Source of the DNA: Macrostomum hystrix
Taxonomy: Eukaryota > Platyhelminthes > Macrostomidae
Reading direction: 5' to 3'
Length of the DNA: 64,000 nt
Assembly: GCA_950097015.1 (NCBI GenBank)
Contig: CATNEN010000001.1
Span: forward strand, 11,554,001 to 11,618,000
The notes below the pieces were generated by a model. It had not been told where the DNA came from and did not search any database. It worked only from the letters and a program-made list of their open reading frames with translations. Both the position numbers and the translations under genes were made by a program. Positions 52,170-63,338 of the stretch are shown piece after piece (position 1 is the stretch's first letter; every line of letters starts with the position of its first letter).

Positions 52170-54475
52170 TATACAGTTAAGCCCAATAAGTTAAAAGTGC
52201 TTAGATTGGATAGTTTATTAGGCGAAACAATTCCTAGCTTCCCTCCCACTAAATGCCGCCTAACTAATAGAAAGCCCCTTAGGAGCAATAATTGCAAACC
52301 GCTGCGCGGATTACTTATCTGGAGTCGCTTCGGCCGCGTGCTGCAATCCCGTTGTTCTCGGGGAAGAGGATGGGGTAAGATAGCAAAAGCCGGGAAGGGA
52401 AAGGTGCTGCGAGTCGGCAAGGGGGCCAACACGCTTGGAGCTCAAGGCTCAATTTAACAGCTCACCAAAAGAGGTGGCTCGCGCTCAGGGGGAATGGGGA
52501 CAGGCAATGGGCCTGCACTAACTGTGGAGCTATGAGCTCTAGGGTCTATGCCCTAAATGGGTCTGGGGGATAAGTCCTGGGTCCGGTGGGAGTCCGGCCC
52601 GGCAAAAGTAAGTCCGGCAGGGGAGAAGGGGAAGAGCCGGTGGGAGAAAAGAGGGTCGGGGGTCCTAGAGGGAGCAGCGCCGCGCGCTTGCTTAAATAGG
52701 CCTTGCAGCACGCCAACCCCGACATCCATCAAAGCAACCCACATTCGCGCCCGCCTGTCAACGGGGAATCGAAGCGACGACAGGCCGCCCCAATTGCCCA
52801 ATGAACCGGCGGCGGGAAACGACAGGTGCTCATCGAGAGCAGCCATCGGCAGACGGCCAACAATTGTTACTCCGCCGGGACAATGGAAGCGCAGGCGCCG
52901 ACCTGCCTACAGTGACATTTACATGTATCTAAAAGGAAGGAGGTCATAAAGTCGAGCTGGGCTCGAATACTGTAAAGAAGAGGGGACATGAAGAATTTTA
53001 CGATCACTCATAACGCGCGAGTGAGCCCCTATATCTGATCGCGGTTTGGAGGGGAATTATGACCTAAACTAGTTCATACAGTAACATTATGGCCGCGATC
53101 AGTCATTCCTACGGGGAGTCTAGACAACTCCGGAGAGAGAGGATTCGACAGCTACTTGATTCACCGCCGCCTCAAACCCGGCCCTAAGATTAATGATCTT
53201 GTTTTGTGGCCAGCTGCTATATGGGTCGCAATTATTAGTTACTAAAAAAATTTGAAAAATTATGCTGGCTCACATTCCCGCTCGATTCCCGCAGCACACT
53301 CCACATCAATGGAGAATAAAGCAGAGAGGATTTAAATTGTTATTAAAGATTGGCCTATGATCAATAGATTTGGCGATAGTTGTGCTAATTTATTAAGCCA
53401 AAAGTCCTAGTGCCCTTTTCCCACTAAAGTGCCGCCTAGTTAAAGAAAAGTCCCTTAGGATTAAGAATTACAAGATCCGCTGCGCGGGTTAATTATCTGA
53501 GTGCCGGCTGGCCGCGTGCTGCAGTCCCGTCGTTCTTGGGGGAAGGGCAGGGCAAAAATAGCAGAGGCAGAGAAAGGATAAACTATTGCGAACTGGCAGG
53601 GGCCAATACGCTAGGAGCTCAAAGGCTCAATTCACGGCTCACCTAACGAGGTGGCTTGCGCTTAGGGGATTGGGGAGCAGGCAATGAGTCTGTGAGCGCT
53701 TGTCTGAGCTTATAGCTCTAGGGTCTAAGCCCTAAGTGGAGGAATTGGATTCGGAGTAAGTCTTGGGTCCGGAGGTGAGTTTCCCGAAGGAAAAGCGGGT
53801 CCGGTCCAGAAGGGTCCTAGAGGGAGCAGCGCAGCGCGCCTGCTTAAATAGTCCTGCAGCACGCCAACCTCGACATTCATCAAAATAACTCACATTCGCG
53901 CCAGCCTGTCATCGAGGAATCGAAGCGGCGATGGCCACCCCGATTACCCAATGAACCAGCGGCGAGAAACGACAGATGCTCCTTTACGAGCAGCCGCCGG
54001 CAGTCGGCCAATAATTGTTACTCCGCCAGGACAATGAGAAGCGCAGGCGCCGACCTGCCTACAGTGACATTTACATGTATCTAAGAGAGGAGGTCATAAA
54101 GTCGAGCTAGGCTCGAATACTGTAAAGAAGTGGGGACATGAAGAATTAATGATCACTCATAATGCCCGAGTGATTCCCAATATCTGATCGCGGTTTGGAG
54201 GGGAATTATGACCTAAACTACTCATACAATAAGAGCTATGGCCGCGATCAGTCATTCCTACAGGGGTCTAGACAGATCCAGGGAAAAGGGATTCGACGGC
54301 TACTTAATTCACCGCCGCCCAAAACCCGGCCCTAAGATTAATGATCTTGTTTGCGGCCAGCTGCTATGTGGGTCGCGATTATTGATTGCCTGAAAATTTG
54401 AAAAATTCCGCTGGCTCACATTCCCACTCGATTCCCGCAGCACACTCCACATCAATATCTCGTATTTAGAATTCT
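52170..54475. repeat. tandem duplication family 2, two copies of about 1.15 kb
   Basis: Copy 1 about 52170-53320, copy 2 about 53321-54475. The landmark GCGCAGGCGCCGACCTGCCT is at 52889 and 54041 (1152 bp). Each copy contains a CTTAAATAG TATA-like word before the landmark and a downstream inverted pair CTGATCGCGG/CCGCGATCAG about 55 bp apart. No protein-coding signal. The period is close to family 1 but I see no clear sequence relation. Confidence 0.7.
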
Positions 54476-54664
54476 AGATTTACGAGTAGTAAGTATTTAG
54501 TGATAAATTGAGAGTAATTTATATTAATTATAAATTAATTAAAATTAGCTGTCAATAAATTGATTTACATTCAAGCATTTGCAAACCAGTGTAGCATCCG
54601 TGTCCTGATTATTCCCTTCATTGATTGACTCCAATGTTGAAATTGCACGTGGCAGTTTAACTGG

Positions 54665-55671
54665 TATAAGACTTAGAAATCTGAAGGGAATTTAAGTGAG
54701 CGTTAGTTGGTAACTAAAACTAAAAATAGCAACAGCAGAAAGAGCGAGCAACTGAAAGGAGAATGATTAGACAAAACCCGCCCTGAGATCAATTAATCAT
54801 TTCAGCACAAACCCAGCGCGGCAGGGCAGCAGCGGTGCTGACGTGGAGCTGCCTGAGACCGGATCCGCGGCTGTGCTGACGTGGAGCTGCCTGAGACCGG
54901 ATCCGCGGCTGTGCTGACGTGGAGCTGCCTGAGACCGGACCCGAGGCTGTGCTGACGTGGAACCACCCGAGACCGGACCTGCAGCTGCGCTGACGTGGAG
55001 CTGCTGGTATCAACCCGGCCTGTCCCGACCCACAGCTGCCTGAATCGACCCAACCCAGCCGAAACTGGAGCCGCCCGGACCCGATCGGGAACGAGATCTG
55101 GAGGAGCCCGGGATCGCACAAGAAGACGGGATCGATGAAAGGAGAGGGGATAACGAACAATAGGAAAGAGATCTCAGTAGAGGGAGGAACGCATCCTAAC
55201 TCAGCTAAGGCATTTTAAGAATTTTACCCACCCTCCATAGGAGAGGGGTTGGTGTGCCTGCCAACGAAGTAGCATAATGACTAATGACTGTAATAGACTA
55301 GAGGCTGCGACCTCAACCCGCATAAATTCTCTCGCCAGATGTTGCTACGGTATTGCCCCCTCGGATCGAGGGGTTTTAAAGATAATATATATATCGGTGC
55401 GGAGCGCGGGAAAAGATCCGCCGCTCCAGTTAGTTAGAGACTCGCTTTGAGCTCCGTTTAGATAAACTAGAAAATCATTGTGTTTGCGTTCTTTCTTAAG
55501 TAGACTTCGTGACAACGGTCTAGAGAGATCACTACGACCAGCAGAACTACTGAGCATCGATAGTCGTTAGGAGTTATAGCCTTCAAGACTTTTAGACTGC
55601 AATAAACCGCTAGACAAACTATAGGAAAATACAAGTGAAGAAGAAGAAACATTAAAATTTGAAGCGCTATA
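54665..55671 (+). mobile_element. solo-LTR-like element, copy 2 (1007 bp), target duplication ACTGG
   Basis: Begins TATAAGACTT, ends GAAGCGCTATA, flanked by ACTGG at 54660-54664 and 55672-55676. It matches copy 1 at 32452-33346 from end to end and is about 110 bp longer, partly from one more promoter unit. The TATATATA box lies near 55386 and AATAAA near 55600. Two copies with different 5-bp target duplications show a mobile family. Confidence 0.7.
54839..54998 (+). promoter_or_regulatory. five exact 38-bp-spaced TGACGTGG sites, copy 2
   Basis: TGACGTGG at 54839, 54877, 54915, 54953 and 54991, each exactly 38 bp apart, within units of the form GCTGTGCTGACGTGGAGCTG. The site fits bZIP stress-response factors (XBP1/ATF6 or CREB type). 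Constant spacing and number expansion relative to copy 1 indicate unit duplication within the promoter. Confidence 0.5.
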
Positions 55672-56473
55672 ACTGGGGTTGAAATAACTACACTTGTAAA
55701 GCCAGAAATTGAGTCCACCATTGTTAAAGCCGTAGACCTAAAATAAATTACAGGGCAGTGCAAAAGGTGTGTAGTTTAGTTTTCTTAGTTATGTAATTTC
55801 AATAGCTTTCAGCTATCTAAACCAAATGAAAACAAGTATAGCTTACACAGACTCGAATTGCACAGCGCAATCATTGGGATCTCGGCCAGTAGAACGACTT
55901 CTGTTGCGACGTTTACTGCAAATGATTGCTATACAAGCAAAACCACACATGATAATAATGCAGACAATCAGAAAAAAATAATCTTGATCTGCGCAAAACT
56001 GTTTGCTAAATTAAATCCAACAACGTTCTGGTTGTTTAGTAACTTTTGCTGCTCTGAAATTAGTTTGGTAATGTTAGAAATGACCTTGTTTTGCTCTTTA
56101 ATTAATTGCAGATTTTCTCCATTGGTAATTGAAATTTTTTGCACCAGAGCACCAAAAATCTAAGTCCTGCTCTGTAAGCGGAGGTACTGAAAGCGGAAAC
56201 GGGTGGGAACGTCAAGATTCGAATAATTCTCACAGGCATACATAGTTTAACAAATGCGATTGCTAATTGAATTCCATGACATAGGAAGAAAAAACTTTCC
56301 GAGCCAATCAATGAATATGTAAATCAAAATTCAAATATAAAAAATAAATAGTGTTATTTTCAAAATCAATGCCCCCATATCTTTCTCTATAAATACAAGA
56401 GCAAAATTTTGACAGTTTTTTTACCAAGTCGCATCGACTAAGAATTGCACTATCAAGACATCGGCAGAGCAAC

Positions 56474-56737
56474 ATGTCTATCATCAGACGAGATAGGATT
56501 CTACGAGCTGGATCGAAGGCTGCCTTCTCGGTCAGTGAACCGAACACCAACGCCAGTTGTCAATTTCGCACCAACTCATGGAGACCCACAAATTGTGTTG
56601 AGCAACCAAATAAATGGTTGCCCATCATATTGCAGACAGCAGCACCAATGGAACTGTTTCGTGGAATAACCAAGCGTCCAGAGCTGTACCAAGCATCAAG
56701 CTTTGCCGCGGAGATAGGCGGCAATGCAAAAGAGTAG
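56474..56737 (+). CDS. weak candidate small ORF behind a TATA box
   Basis: An 87-residue frame starting MSIIRRDRILRAG, with TATAAATA 85 bp upstream (56389). Composition is unremarkable and no domain is recognised. The promoter distance resembles that of the Cys-rich genes, the only reason to list it. The overlapping frame 56445-56669 is equally open. Confidence 0.2.
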   Translation: MSIIRRDRILRAGSKAAFSVSEPNTNASCQFRTNSWRPTNCVEQPNKWLPIILQTAAPMELFRGITKRPELYQASSFAAEIGGNAKE

Positions 56738-56979
56738 GACGGCGTGGCGATGGCATGGGGCCGGGTGGGTGTTAATTGGGTTGGGGTTAGGGCATAACCC
56801 CACCCCTCTGACGCACTTGCATAAGACGCACTTGGATAAGCGCAGGCCAGGTAAGATATTTTATTATTCTGCGGTGATTTGGCTGTGACTCGCAAGTGGG
56901 AAAGCAGATAACAGTGGAAGATGGTCAGGCGCGCTGCAGAGAGTGGGCCGCAACGCACACGGGCTTTGGTTTGCTGGGG

Positions 56980-57000
56980 TGTGGGGGCGAAGCCCCCACA
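56980..57000. other. perfect GC hairpin followed by T run
   Basis: TGTGGGGGC, GAA, GCCCCCACA, then TTTTTT. It resembles a bacterial terminator or the subterminal hairpin of a rolling-circle transposon; in an animal genome the second is more plausible, but no CTRR end or helicase is seen nearby. Confidence 0.35.
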
Positions 57001-57830
57001 TTTTTTACCAACGGAAAAACCGATTGTTCTTTAAAACAATGTTCAATTTGTATAAAGTTAGTATTTTTGTTCCACAGCACTGGTGAGATATTTTGAGGTT
57101 AGAGGAGAGAATTGGATAGCGCTAATGAGTACCCAGTTCAACTCTGCCGCACTTGCACTGCGGCGGATGATGAGCAGCAATGGAAAACTATTGTAAAGAT
57201 TCTTGATTCTATTGATTCTATTTTAGAAGGGGTTTGCCATTGCTAAAAATCAATTCTGCGTGCCTAAGCGTGCAAGATAGCCAATTCTGTTGATTGCCAT
57301 AGACATACATCCTGCACGGTTGAGCGTTTAAGATTGGAAATCGTGCACTCAGAATCAAATAATATAATAATTTTGATCTGAGCAGAGTTTGTCTATCACT
57401 TTACATTGGAGTCGCTTAACACTGGAGAAAAGAAGGTGTGCCCAAGAGTCGGACGATGCTCAAAATCCGACTAATTAAGTTTTGTGGGGGAATAAACAAG
57501 GTGAGAGAGGGTGCAGCGGTCTTGCGGTTTTTAAGTGTACACACATGGGAGCCATGTGTCTACGCAACTCCATAGCCAGCACCGACGCGCTTGCAGATAA
57601 GCCTCCGCCCCTGGAAAAGCAGGTGGTGTCTTTGATCTTCGTACCTGGGGGTAGCTAAAGGTGTGCTAAAGCAAGAACTATTAGAAATCGCTGCGAAAAC
57701 AAGGCAATAAAGTTCATCTGCGTGTGCGGGGACTGAGACAGCAAACAATGACTGAGAAAATTTCATATAAATAAATCCAATTATTTAATTAAATATCTTA
57801 CAAACAAAATTATTGAATTTTATATTAGCC

Positions 57831-57838
57831 TATATAAA
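57831..57838 (+). promoter_or_regulatory. TATA box of the second Cys-rich gene
   Basis: TATATAAA, 73 bp before the ATG at 57904. Confidence 0.5.
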
Positions 57839-57903
57839 GCTGGTGAATCTTGAGCAGCAAGCTAACGGACTGACGCAAAAAGCTAAAGTCTAGCAATCCA
57901 AGA

Positions 57904-58053
57904 ATGAAGAAAAATTCTTCGACTGAGAGCTGCTGTGCCTACTTTGAAGCATGTGTGGCATGCAACAAATGTGTACTTGGTGGACTCAAACGAGGTGCCC
58001 ACAAAAACTGTCAAACTACAAAATGGATCGTCTGCTGGAGCATAGAATTCTAG
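57904..58053 (+). CDS. very small Cys-rich protein, paralogue of 15539-15838
   Basis: A 49-residue frame (MKKNSSTESCCAYFEACVAC...) with the same core as the 99-residue protein at 15539: C-x2-C-x2-C-x2-GGL-x4-H-x2-C-x5-W-x-VCW. It stops shortly after VCW, so it lacks the basic helical tail of the other member; either the tail lies in a later exon or this is a minimal form. The promoter layout is the same. It is too short for routine gene finders. No signal peptide. Confidence 0.5.
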   Translation: MKKNSSTESCCAYFEACVACNKCVLGGLKRGAHKNCQTTKWIVCWSIEF

Positions 58054-58435
58054 ATATCAAACTGGAAGTGAAGGCTTTTGTGAGTGGGGTCTGCAGGCGT
58101 ACGAAACCGGGCCGACTGGGCCTTCGTCGCTTCGTCCCTCGTCCCTCTATCCTCTAATATCTTTGCAGAGACCAACCCCTCCCTCCGCGATAGCGTCTAT
58201 GTACATTCTAATCTAAGACTGCTGTCCTGGGGAGAGTGTAGATTCCCTTCCACTCTGAGCGGAGGCCAAATATAGCACTGTACAGTGTAGGCTACGACCA
58301 ACACCCCACTAAAGCTATGGTAAATTATATAGACCAAATTATTTCCGTTTACTTTTTTCGTTTTCGTTTCCGTTTACTAAACTCTGTTTTTAAAGTCTTT
58401 TAAAGATTTATTTGTCACTCCGAACTCAAAAGCAA

Positions 58436-58897
58436 ATGGGTTACAAATGTGCTGCGTTTAACTGCCATTCTGGATACCTGAGGAAATGTTCCACCGTAAC
58501 TTCTGAAGCTTTCAAAGTTTCATTTCACGAATTTCCTCTCAAAGATCAACAACTTCTCCAAGAATGGTTCCGGCGAATTCGAAGGGAAAATTATACCCCA
58601 ACAACGCAATCGAGACTGTGCTCCCTGCACGTGACAGACGATGACTTCGTTACAACATCTCAGGACACAAATCTTCGTCGAAAGCGCACGAGGGATGGCG
58701 AAGCTCTCATCAAGCGCAGACTAAAAAAGGATGCCATTCCTACTATATTTACGCAGCTTCCTGAGCGACTGCAGCCAACAGCTTTGCCATCTCGAGCAGA
58801 AAGAGCTACAGCAGAGGAACATACCAACGCATCCCTGCACCAACAGAACGACAACAGCGGCTGTACCCACAACTGGACGTTTGGCCACCACCGCTAG
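58436..58897 (+). CDS. THAP zinc-finger domain protein
   Basis: 153 residues from ATG 58436. Residues 1-90 form a THAP domain: MGYKCAAFNC start, FHEFPLKD, a Trp in QEWFRRI, CSLHV as the second metal pair (C2CH) and the closing AIPTIF (usual AVPTIF). THAP domains bind specific DNA and occur in transcription factors and P-element-type transposases. A basic stretch and a Gln/Ala-rich tail follow. The frame ends at 58895-58897, while a gypsy pol frame runs from at least 58861, so the gene may have been truncated by that element. Confidence 0.75.
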   Translation: MGYKCAAFNCHSGYLRKCSTVTSEAFKVSFHEFPLKDQQLLQEWFRRIRRENYTPTTQSRLCSLHVTDDDFVTTSQDTNLRRKRTRDGEALIKRRLKKDAIPTIFTQLPERLQPTALPSRAERATAEEHTNASLHQQNDNSGCTHNWTFGHHR

Positions 58898-61800
58898 TTG
58901 CACACATCCAGGCCGAAAAGAACGTCACGGCGATCAAGCTCAGGATCGGCAATCAACCGTGCATGGCCCCGTTGGACACGGGCGCCGAAAGATCCGATGA
59001 GCATCTGGCACGGAAGATGAATGTCAAGCTAGAGGAACCGAAAGAACGACTAGAAGCAGTGGGCGGAAACATCATCCAACAAGTCGGTATGGTGAGACTA
59101 CCGGTTGAAGCAGGCCCACAAGAGACAGTGGAGGTTAATTTCCATGTGATTAAAAATATGCACTCGGACAGGTATAAAGTCATCTTGGGGACAGACTATA
59201 TGGGAGAATTGCCTAAGGGAATCTCCATCAATCATCAGAGTAAACAAGCGGAGATCAATGGCAACTCCTATCGAATCCAAGCATTGATGGTGAAACCTCA
59301 GGAGAGGGTAGTAAGGCTGGAGACAACCCAGACGATAAATCCCGGAGAAACCAGGCCAATACTAGCAAAATTAGACTATGAGAAAGGAGAAGTCCCGGTC
59401 CAAGTACTGTTCGAGCCAGAACCAAGAATGGTAGCACGTAGGCCAATCCAGATCACTCATGAAGTGCTTCACCCCGACGCTGACGGCCAGGTCACCATTC
59501 TAACAACCAATGAAGCCATAGAACCCGTCACTCTGTATCAAGGTACAATCATATGGCATTACGAGGAAGATATAGAGACCCAGGAGTTAACAGAAATCCC
59601 CTCAACAGGAGAAGAACTCACAGAGGAGGAGTTTAAGAAGGCAGTAGACTGCAAGGGAGCAGATATGACGCCAGGACAGGAAAGACAACTCAAGGATAGG
59701 CTCTGGAAAAATAAGGATGCCTTTTGCTTATCAGAAGATGATTTAGGGTACACGGAAGTAGCGAAGCACCAGTTACACATCAAGCCCAATGAGGAAGTGA
59801 AGTTGACGAAGAGATATCCCATCCCCCATCAATTACGGGGAGAGTTGCAGGATATTATAGACAAGATGGAGAGACAGGGGATCATAAAGAAAGCGGCAAC
59901 CCCGTACATTTCACCCCTGCTGTTGGTTAAGAAGAAAACCCAACCAGGCGAAACCCCGAAACACAGGTTTGCATCGATTTTCGAGGATTGAACAATTACC
60001 TGGTCCCAGAGAGGCAGTGTAACCCGAAAATATCGGATCTCTTAGCCCAGCTAAAAGGAGCCACCATGTTTTCTACCCTGGATATGGCGCAGGAATTCTT
60101 CCAAGTGGCCTTAGAAGAAGAAAGCCAAAAATACTGCGGGATAGCTACACCGGAGGGATGTACTTATACCTTCCGGGTTTCTCCAATGGGATTAGCCACT
60201 TCCCCGGCCGCGCTATCCAGAGCAGCAGCAATCATCCTGAAAGGAGTACAGAAGGTCGCCACGTATGTAGACGACTTGTTGGTGTATACCGGAGATTTCC
60301 AGACTCATCTGGATACGCTAGAGCTCACCCTACAGAGACTCAAGCAGCACGGACTGAAACTGAAGCTGCAGAAGTGCAAGTTCTTTTAAAAGGAAGTTCG
60401 TTACTTGGGTTATGTGATAGACAAGGATGGAACCAGGATAGACGACACCCTGGTGGAGAAAGTCCAGCAGATAAGGAAACCAGAGACAGTGACTCAGCTA
60501 AGAGGGTTTCTAGGACTGTGCAACTTTTTTAGAAAGCATGTGCATCAGTACGCACAGAAAATGCGCCCGCTGACAGAATTGCTGAAGGGAACACCAGCGA
60601 GCAAGACGATAGCCAGCAGGACGCAGATAAAATGGACGGAACAGGCAGAGAAGACATTTGAGAGAATGAAGAAATGGGTAGCAGAGGACCTCCGACTTAT
60701 CCACCCAGACTTCGAGAAAAGATTCATTATCTCCTGTGACGCCAGCACTACAGGAATTGGAGCAGTGCTGACTCAGATAGACGAGGCAGGAAGAGAAAAA
60801 CCGATAGCATATTGCAGCAGACAGTTAACAGATGCAGAGTCTAGGTACGGGATCACCCACCTAGAATTGCTTGCAGTATATTATGCGTTCAAGCAATTTG
60901 AACAGTTCGTATATGCGGCGAAGGTCCCGACCCTACTAAGAGTGGATCACCAGCCTCTAAAAGGTTTTTTCACAAATAAGATGCTGCAAAGTAATCAGAT
61001 TCTCCGATGGTTGCTATACATCCAACAGTTCCAGTTTCAAATCGAATATGTCCCAGGAGATACGACAAAACACGCAATCCCAGATATGTTATCTAGACAA
61101 TATGAGAAGGAAGGTGGAAAACTGAAGGTAGGGTATATAAGAATCACCCACCCAATCTCAGGGGTCGAATCCCTGAAGCAGGCACAGGCAGAAGATCCGC
61201 TCTGCCAGGAAATAAAACAGAAACTAGAAGGAGGAGAATCCATAGGAACATTACACCCGAAGCTGAACAAGAAAGTGCAGAAACATTTGGGCGATTACGC
61301 TGTCCTGCACGGTATAATGCATAGAGTAGCAGATCACACCCAACAGATAGTGCTGCCTTTCACATTCAGAGAGACTATCATGCAGGCAATGCACGAACTC
61401 CCATTCGCAGCACATATAGGGTTTGATAAGACGCTGGAAAAGATTCGAAGGCATTATTATTGGCCCACCATGATAGCCGATGTAAAGCGATACACCCAAG
61501 ATTGCGAAGAGTGCGCCAGAAACAAGGAGGGGAAGATGCATAGAGGCATCATACAGATGCAACAGATCCCCATCAAGCCGTTGGATAAAATTAGCATAGA
61601 CATAGTGGGACCGCTAGCACCTACCCAATACAGACAGGAGGTGTACACCCACATTATGACATTGTAGTGCTGCATGACAAAGTTCGCACTTGCTGTCCCG
61701 ATCCCGGATTTAACTGCAAAAACAACAGCAGAGGTGATTTTTAACTTCTGTTGTATATTCGGGATCCCGACCGAAATCACCACGGACAATGGAAGGAATT

Positions 61801-62594
61801 TTACTGCAAAATTAGTGCAGGAGGCCCTGGAGATACTAGGCATCAAGCAGATTCTGACGCTGCCATATAATCCCAGGACAAACCAGGTGGAGCGACTGCA
61901 TTCCACGCTCCACAATATGCTGAGACACTATGTAGCACAAGCCCCGCAAGACTGGATCAAATACCTTCCAGCCGTGCTGTACGCGTATAACACCGCACAA
62001 CAGAGTTCATCGAAATATTCTCCATATGAGCTACTGTTTGCTAAACAGCCGCTGATGCCCACAGAACTGTCCGTTCGGAGCGATCTCCTGAAGTATATGG
62101 AAGAGACTGATTTTATCGCGCAGCTACCAGAAGCTATTAGGCTAGGCCGAGAGATTGCTAGAGACAATTTAGCCAGAGCACAACTGGAATCAAATGCCCA
62201 GGTGAACAAGAAAAGGAAACCAACGGAGATTACAGAGAACACAAGGGTCATGGTAAGGATCCCCATGACGCAAGCAAAACATGCCAATAAGTTTGCTGGG
62301 CCATTCACTGTGGTGAAGGTGGTGTCGCCTACAGCAGTGTACGTGACTGATGAAAAGAACCCGCATTCCCCACCCGTAAAAGTGCATGCAGACAGGCTGA
62401 AGATCATGCACAATACGGAGCCTATAGGACCGCTGCCAGACTTACGACCAGCCCACCCGGAAAGGCTGCGAAGGCAGCCAGCGCGGCGTCTACAACGAGA
62501 CGCCGAGGTCCAGGTCTGCGAGGATGCACAGGCCGAGCCTTCGGCACCTCGCTATCAGCTCCGCAAGAAGAAGCCGGTGGAGTACTCTCACTGA
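58861..62594 (+). pseudogene. pol: Ty3/gypsy pol, nearly complete, three breaks
   Basis: Protease with PLDTGAE (about 58970), then a long linker and the RT start. A frameshift near 59980 leads to the frame 59988-60389 with the catalytic YVDD (about 60265). TAA at 60387-60389 interrupts, then the frame continues with RNase H (SCDASTTG, RVDHQPL) and the integrase finger and first catalytic region (SIDIVGPL). TAG at 61665-61667 interrupts again. The last part (61674-62594) has TTDNGRNF with the second Asp and NQVERLH with the Glu, then a C-terminal module VMVRIPM and an acidic/basic tail. All motifs are present. No gag was found upstream; the frame starts within the THAP ORF. Confidence 0.9.
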
Positions 62595-62885
62595 AGAGAG
62601 GCTCCAAGGGGGTGATGGGAATAAATCAATACTATAAACTGTAAACTATAAATTATAAACATTAACTATACACTACAAGTTATAAACAATAAATATTAGT
62701 CTACTGACGAATGAATAAACGCTATAGATTAGGATAATAATTAAGCAATACCGTATGAAGCAGACTAGCCCACTTTTGGAGCTAAATAAGTAGCATAAAT
62801 AGGAATATAAACTAATATCACGACTAAAAAATAGGCTACGAATGAGAAATAGATAGAGTTAAATATCAGCACCAGAAACAAGTCT

Positions 62886-63209
62886 ATGGCCCGTAAATTT
62901 GAAAGTCAACAGAGGAATTATAAAGCAAGATACCTTAACCTTCCAGCTGCATTCAAAGACAAGATGTTTTATGATCAAGAGTTAGACGTGTTGGATCAAT
63001 ACACAATCGCAGAGACACCAGAGCCACGGCAGGCAGTGACGCCCTTGTTTAACGTCAGGACAACTCGTAGAACGATCAGAGATCTCCCAGCAGAGGGCGC
63101 GGACGCGCAGAGCGGCCTGGCGCCGCCGGCAACAAAGCCACACCAGAAGCAGCCCGAACAAGGCCAGGGCAAGGCCTCCGGCCCCGAGACCTCCGGAGAG
63201 ACGACGTAG
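62886..63209 (+). CDS. hypothetical ORF downstream of gypsy pol
   Basis: 107 residues starting MARKFESQQRN, basic at first, then a Pro/Gln/Gly-rich tail. No domain. Its place after pol would suit a third ORF, but the opposite strand is also open over its second half (62982-63338) and looks more protein-like there, so at most one is likely to be real in the overlap. Confidence 0.25.
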   Translation: MARKFESQQRNYKARYLNLPAAFKDKMFYDQELDVLDQYTIAETPEPRQAVTPLFNVRTTRRTIRDLPAEGADAQSGLAPPATKPHQKQPEQGQGKASGPETSGETT

Positions 63210-63338
63210 AAACGACAACCCGTTCTCTAAAGACTGGGTGCGGGTAGCTTCTAGGGCCAGGCGGGCCTCCAGGCGAAGGACCCGAGCCTCTAGCTCGGAC
63301 ACCAGCTTGGCGAGTTGGGCCATCTCAAAGCGCGACAT
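62982..63338 (-). CDS. possible coiled-coil plus membrane-anchor protein, antisense
   Basis: 118 residues on the minus strand. Residues 5-45 form a leucine-heptad coil (KLVSELEARVLRLEARL), 49-68 a Gly/Leu-rich membrane segment (GGLALALFGLLLVW), then CCRRRQ as a stop-transfer sequence. This coil-anchor-basic order is typical of a single-pass membrane protein. The last 40 residues look like read-through of the other strand. It is opposite to the gypsy pol, so it could be an unrelated gene or coincidence. Confidence 0.3.
   Translation of the reverse strand: MSRFEMAQLAKLVSELEARVLRLEARLALEATRTQSLENGLSFLRRLSGGLGAGGLALALFGLLLVWLCCRRRQAALRVRALCWEISDRSTSCPDVKQGRHCLPWLWCLCDCVLIQHV

Larger units (their letters stand above)
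55677..57830. other. mostly non-coding stretch
   Basis: AT-rich with a GC-richer part at 56700-57000. Apart from the weak ORF at 56474 and a hairpin at 56980, nothing is supported. The plus frame 55858-56163 and minus frames here have no domain. Confidence 0.4.

Noticed and set aside
56980-57006. Rho-independent terminator
   Set aside because: Shape fits, but the window is clearly eukaryotic; kept only as an unexplained hairpin.
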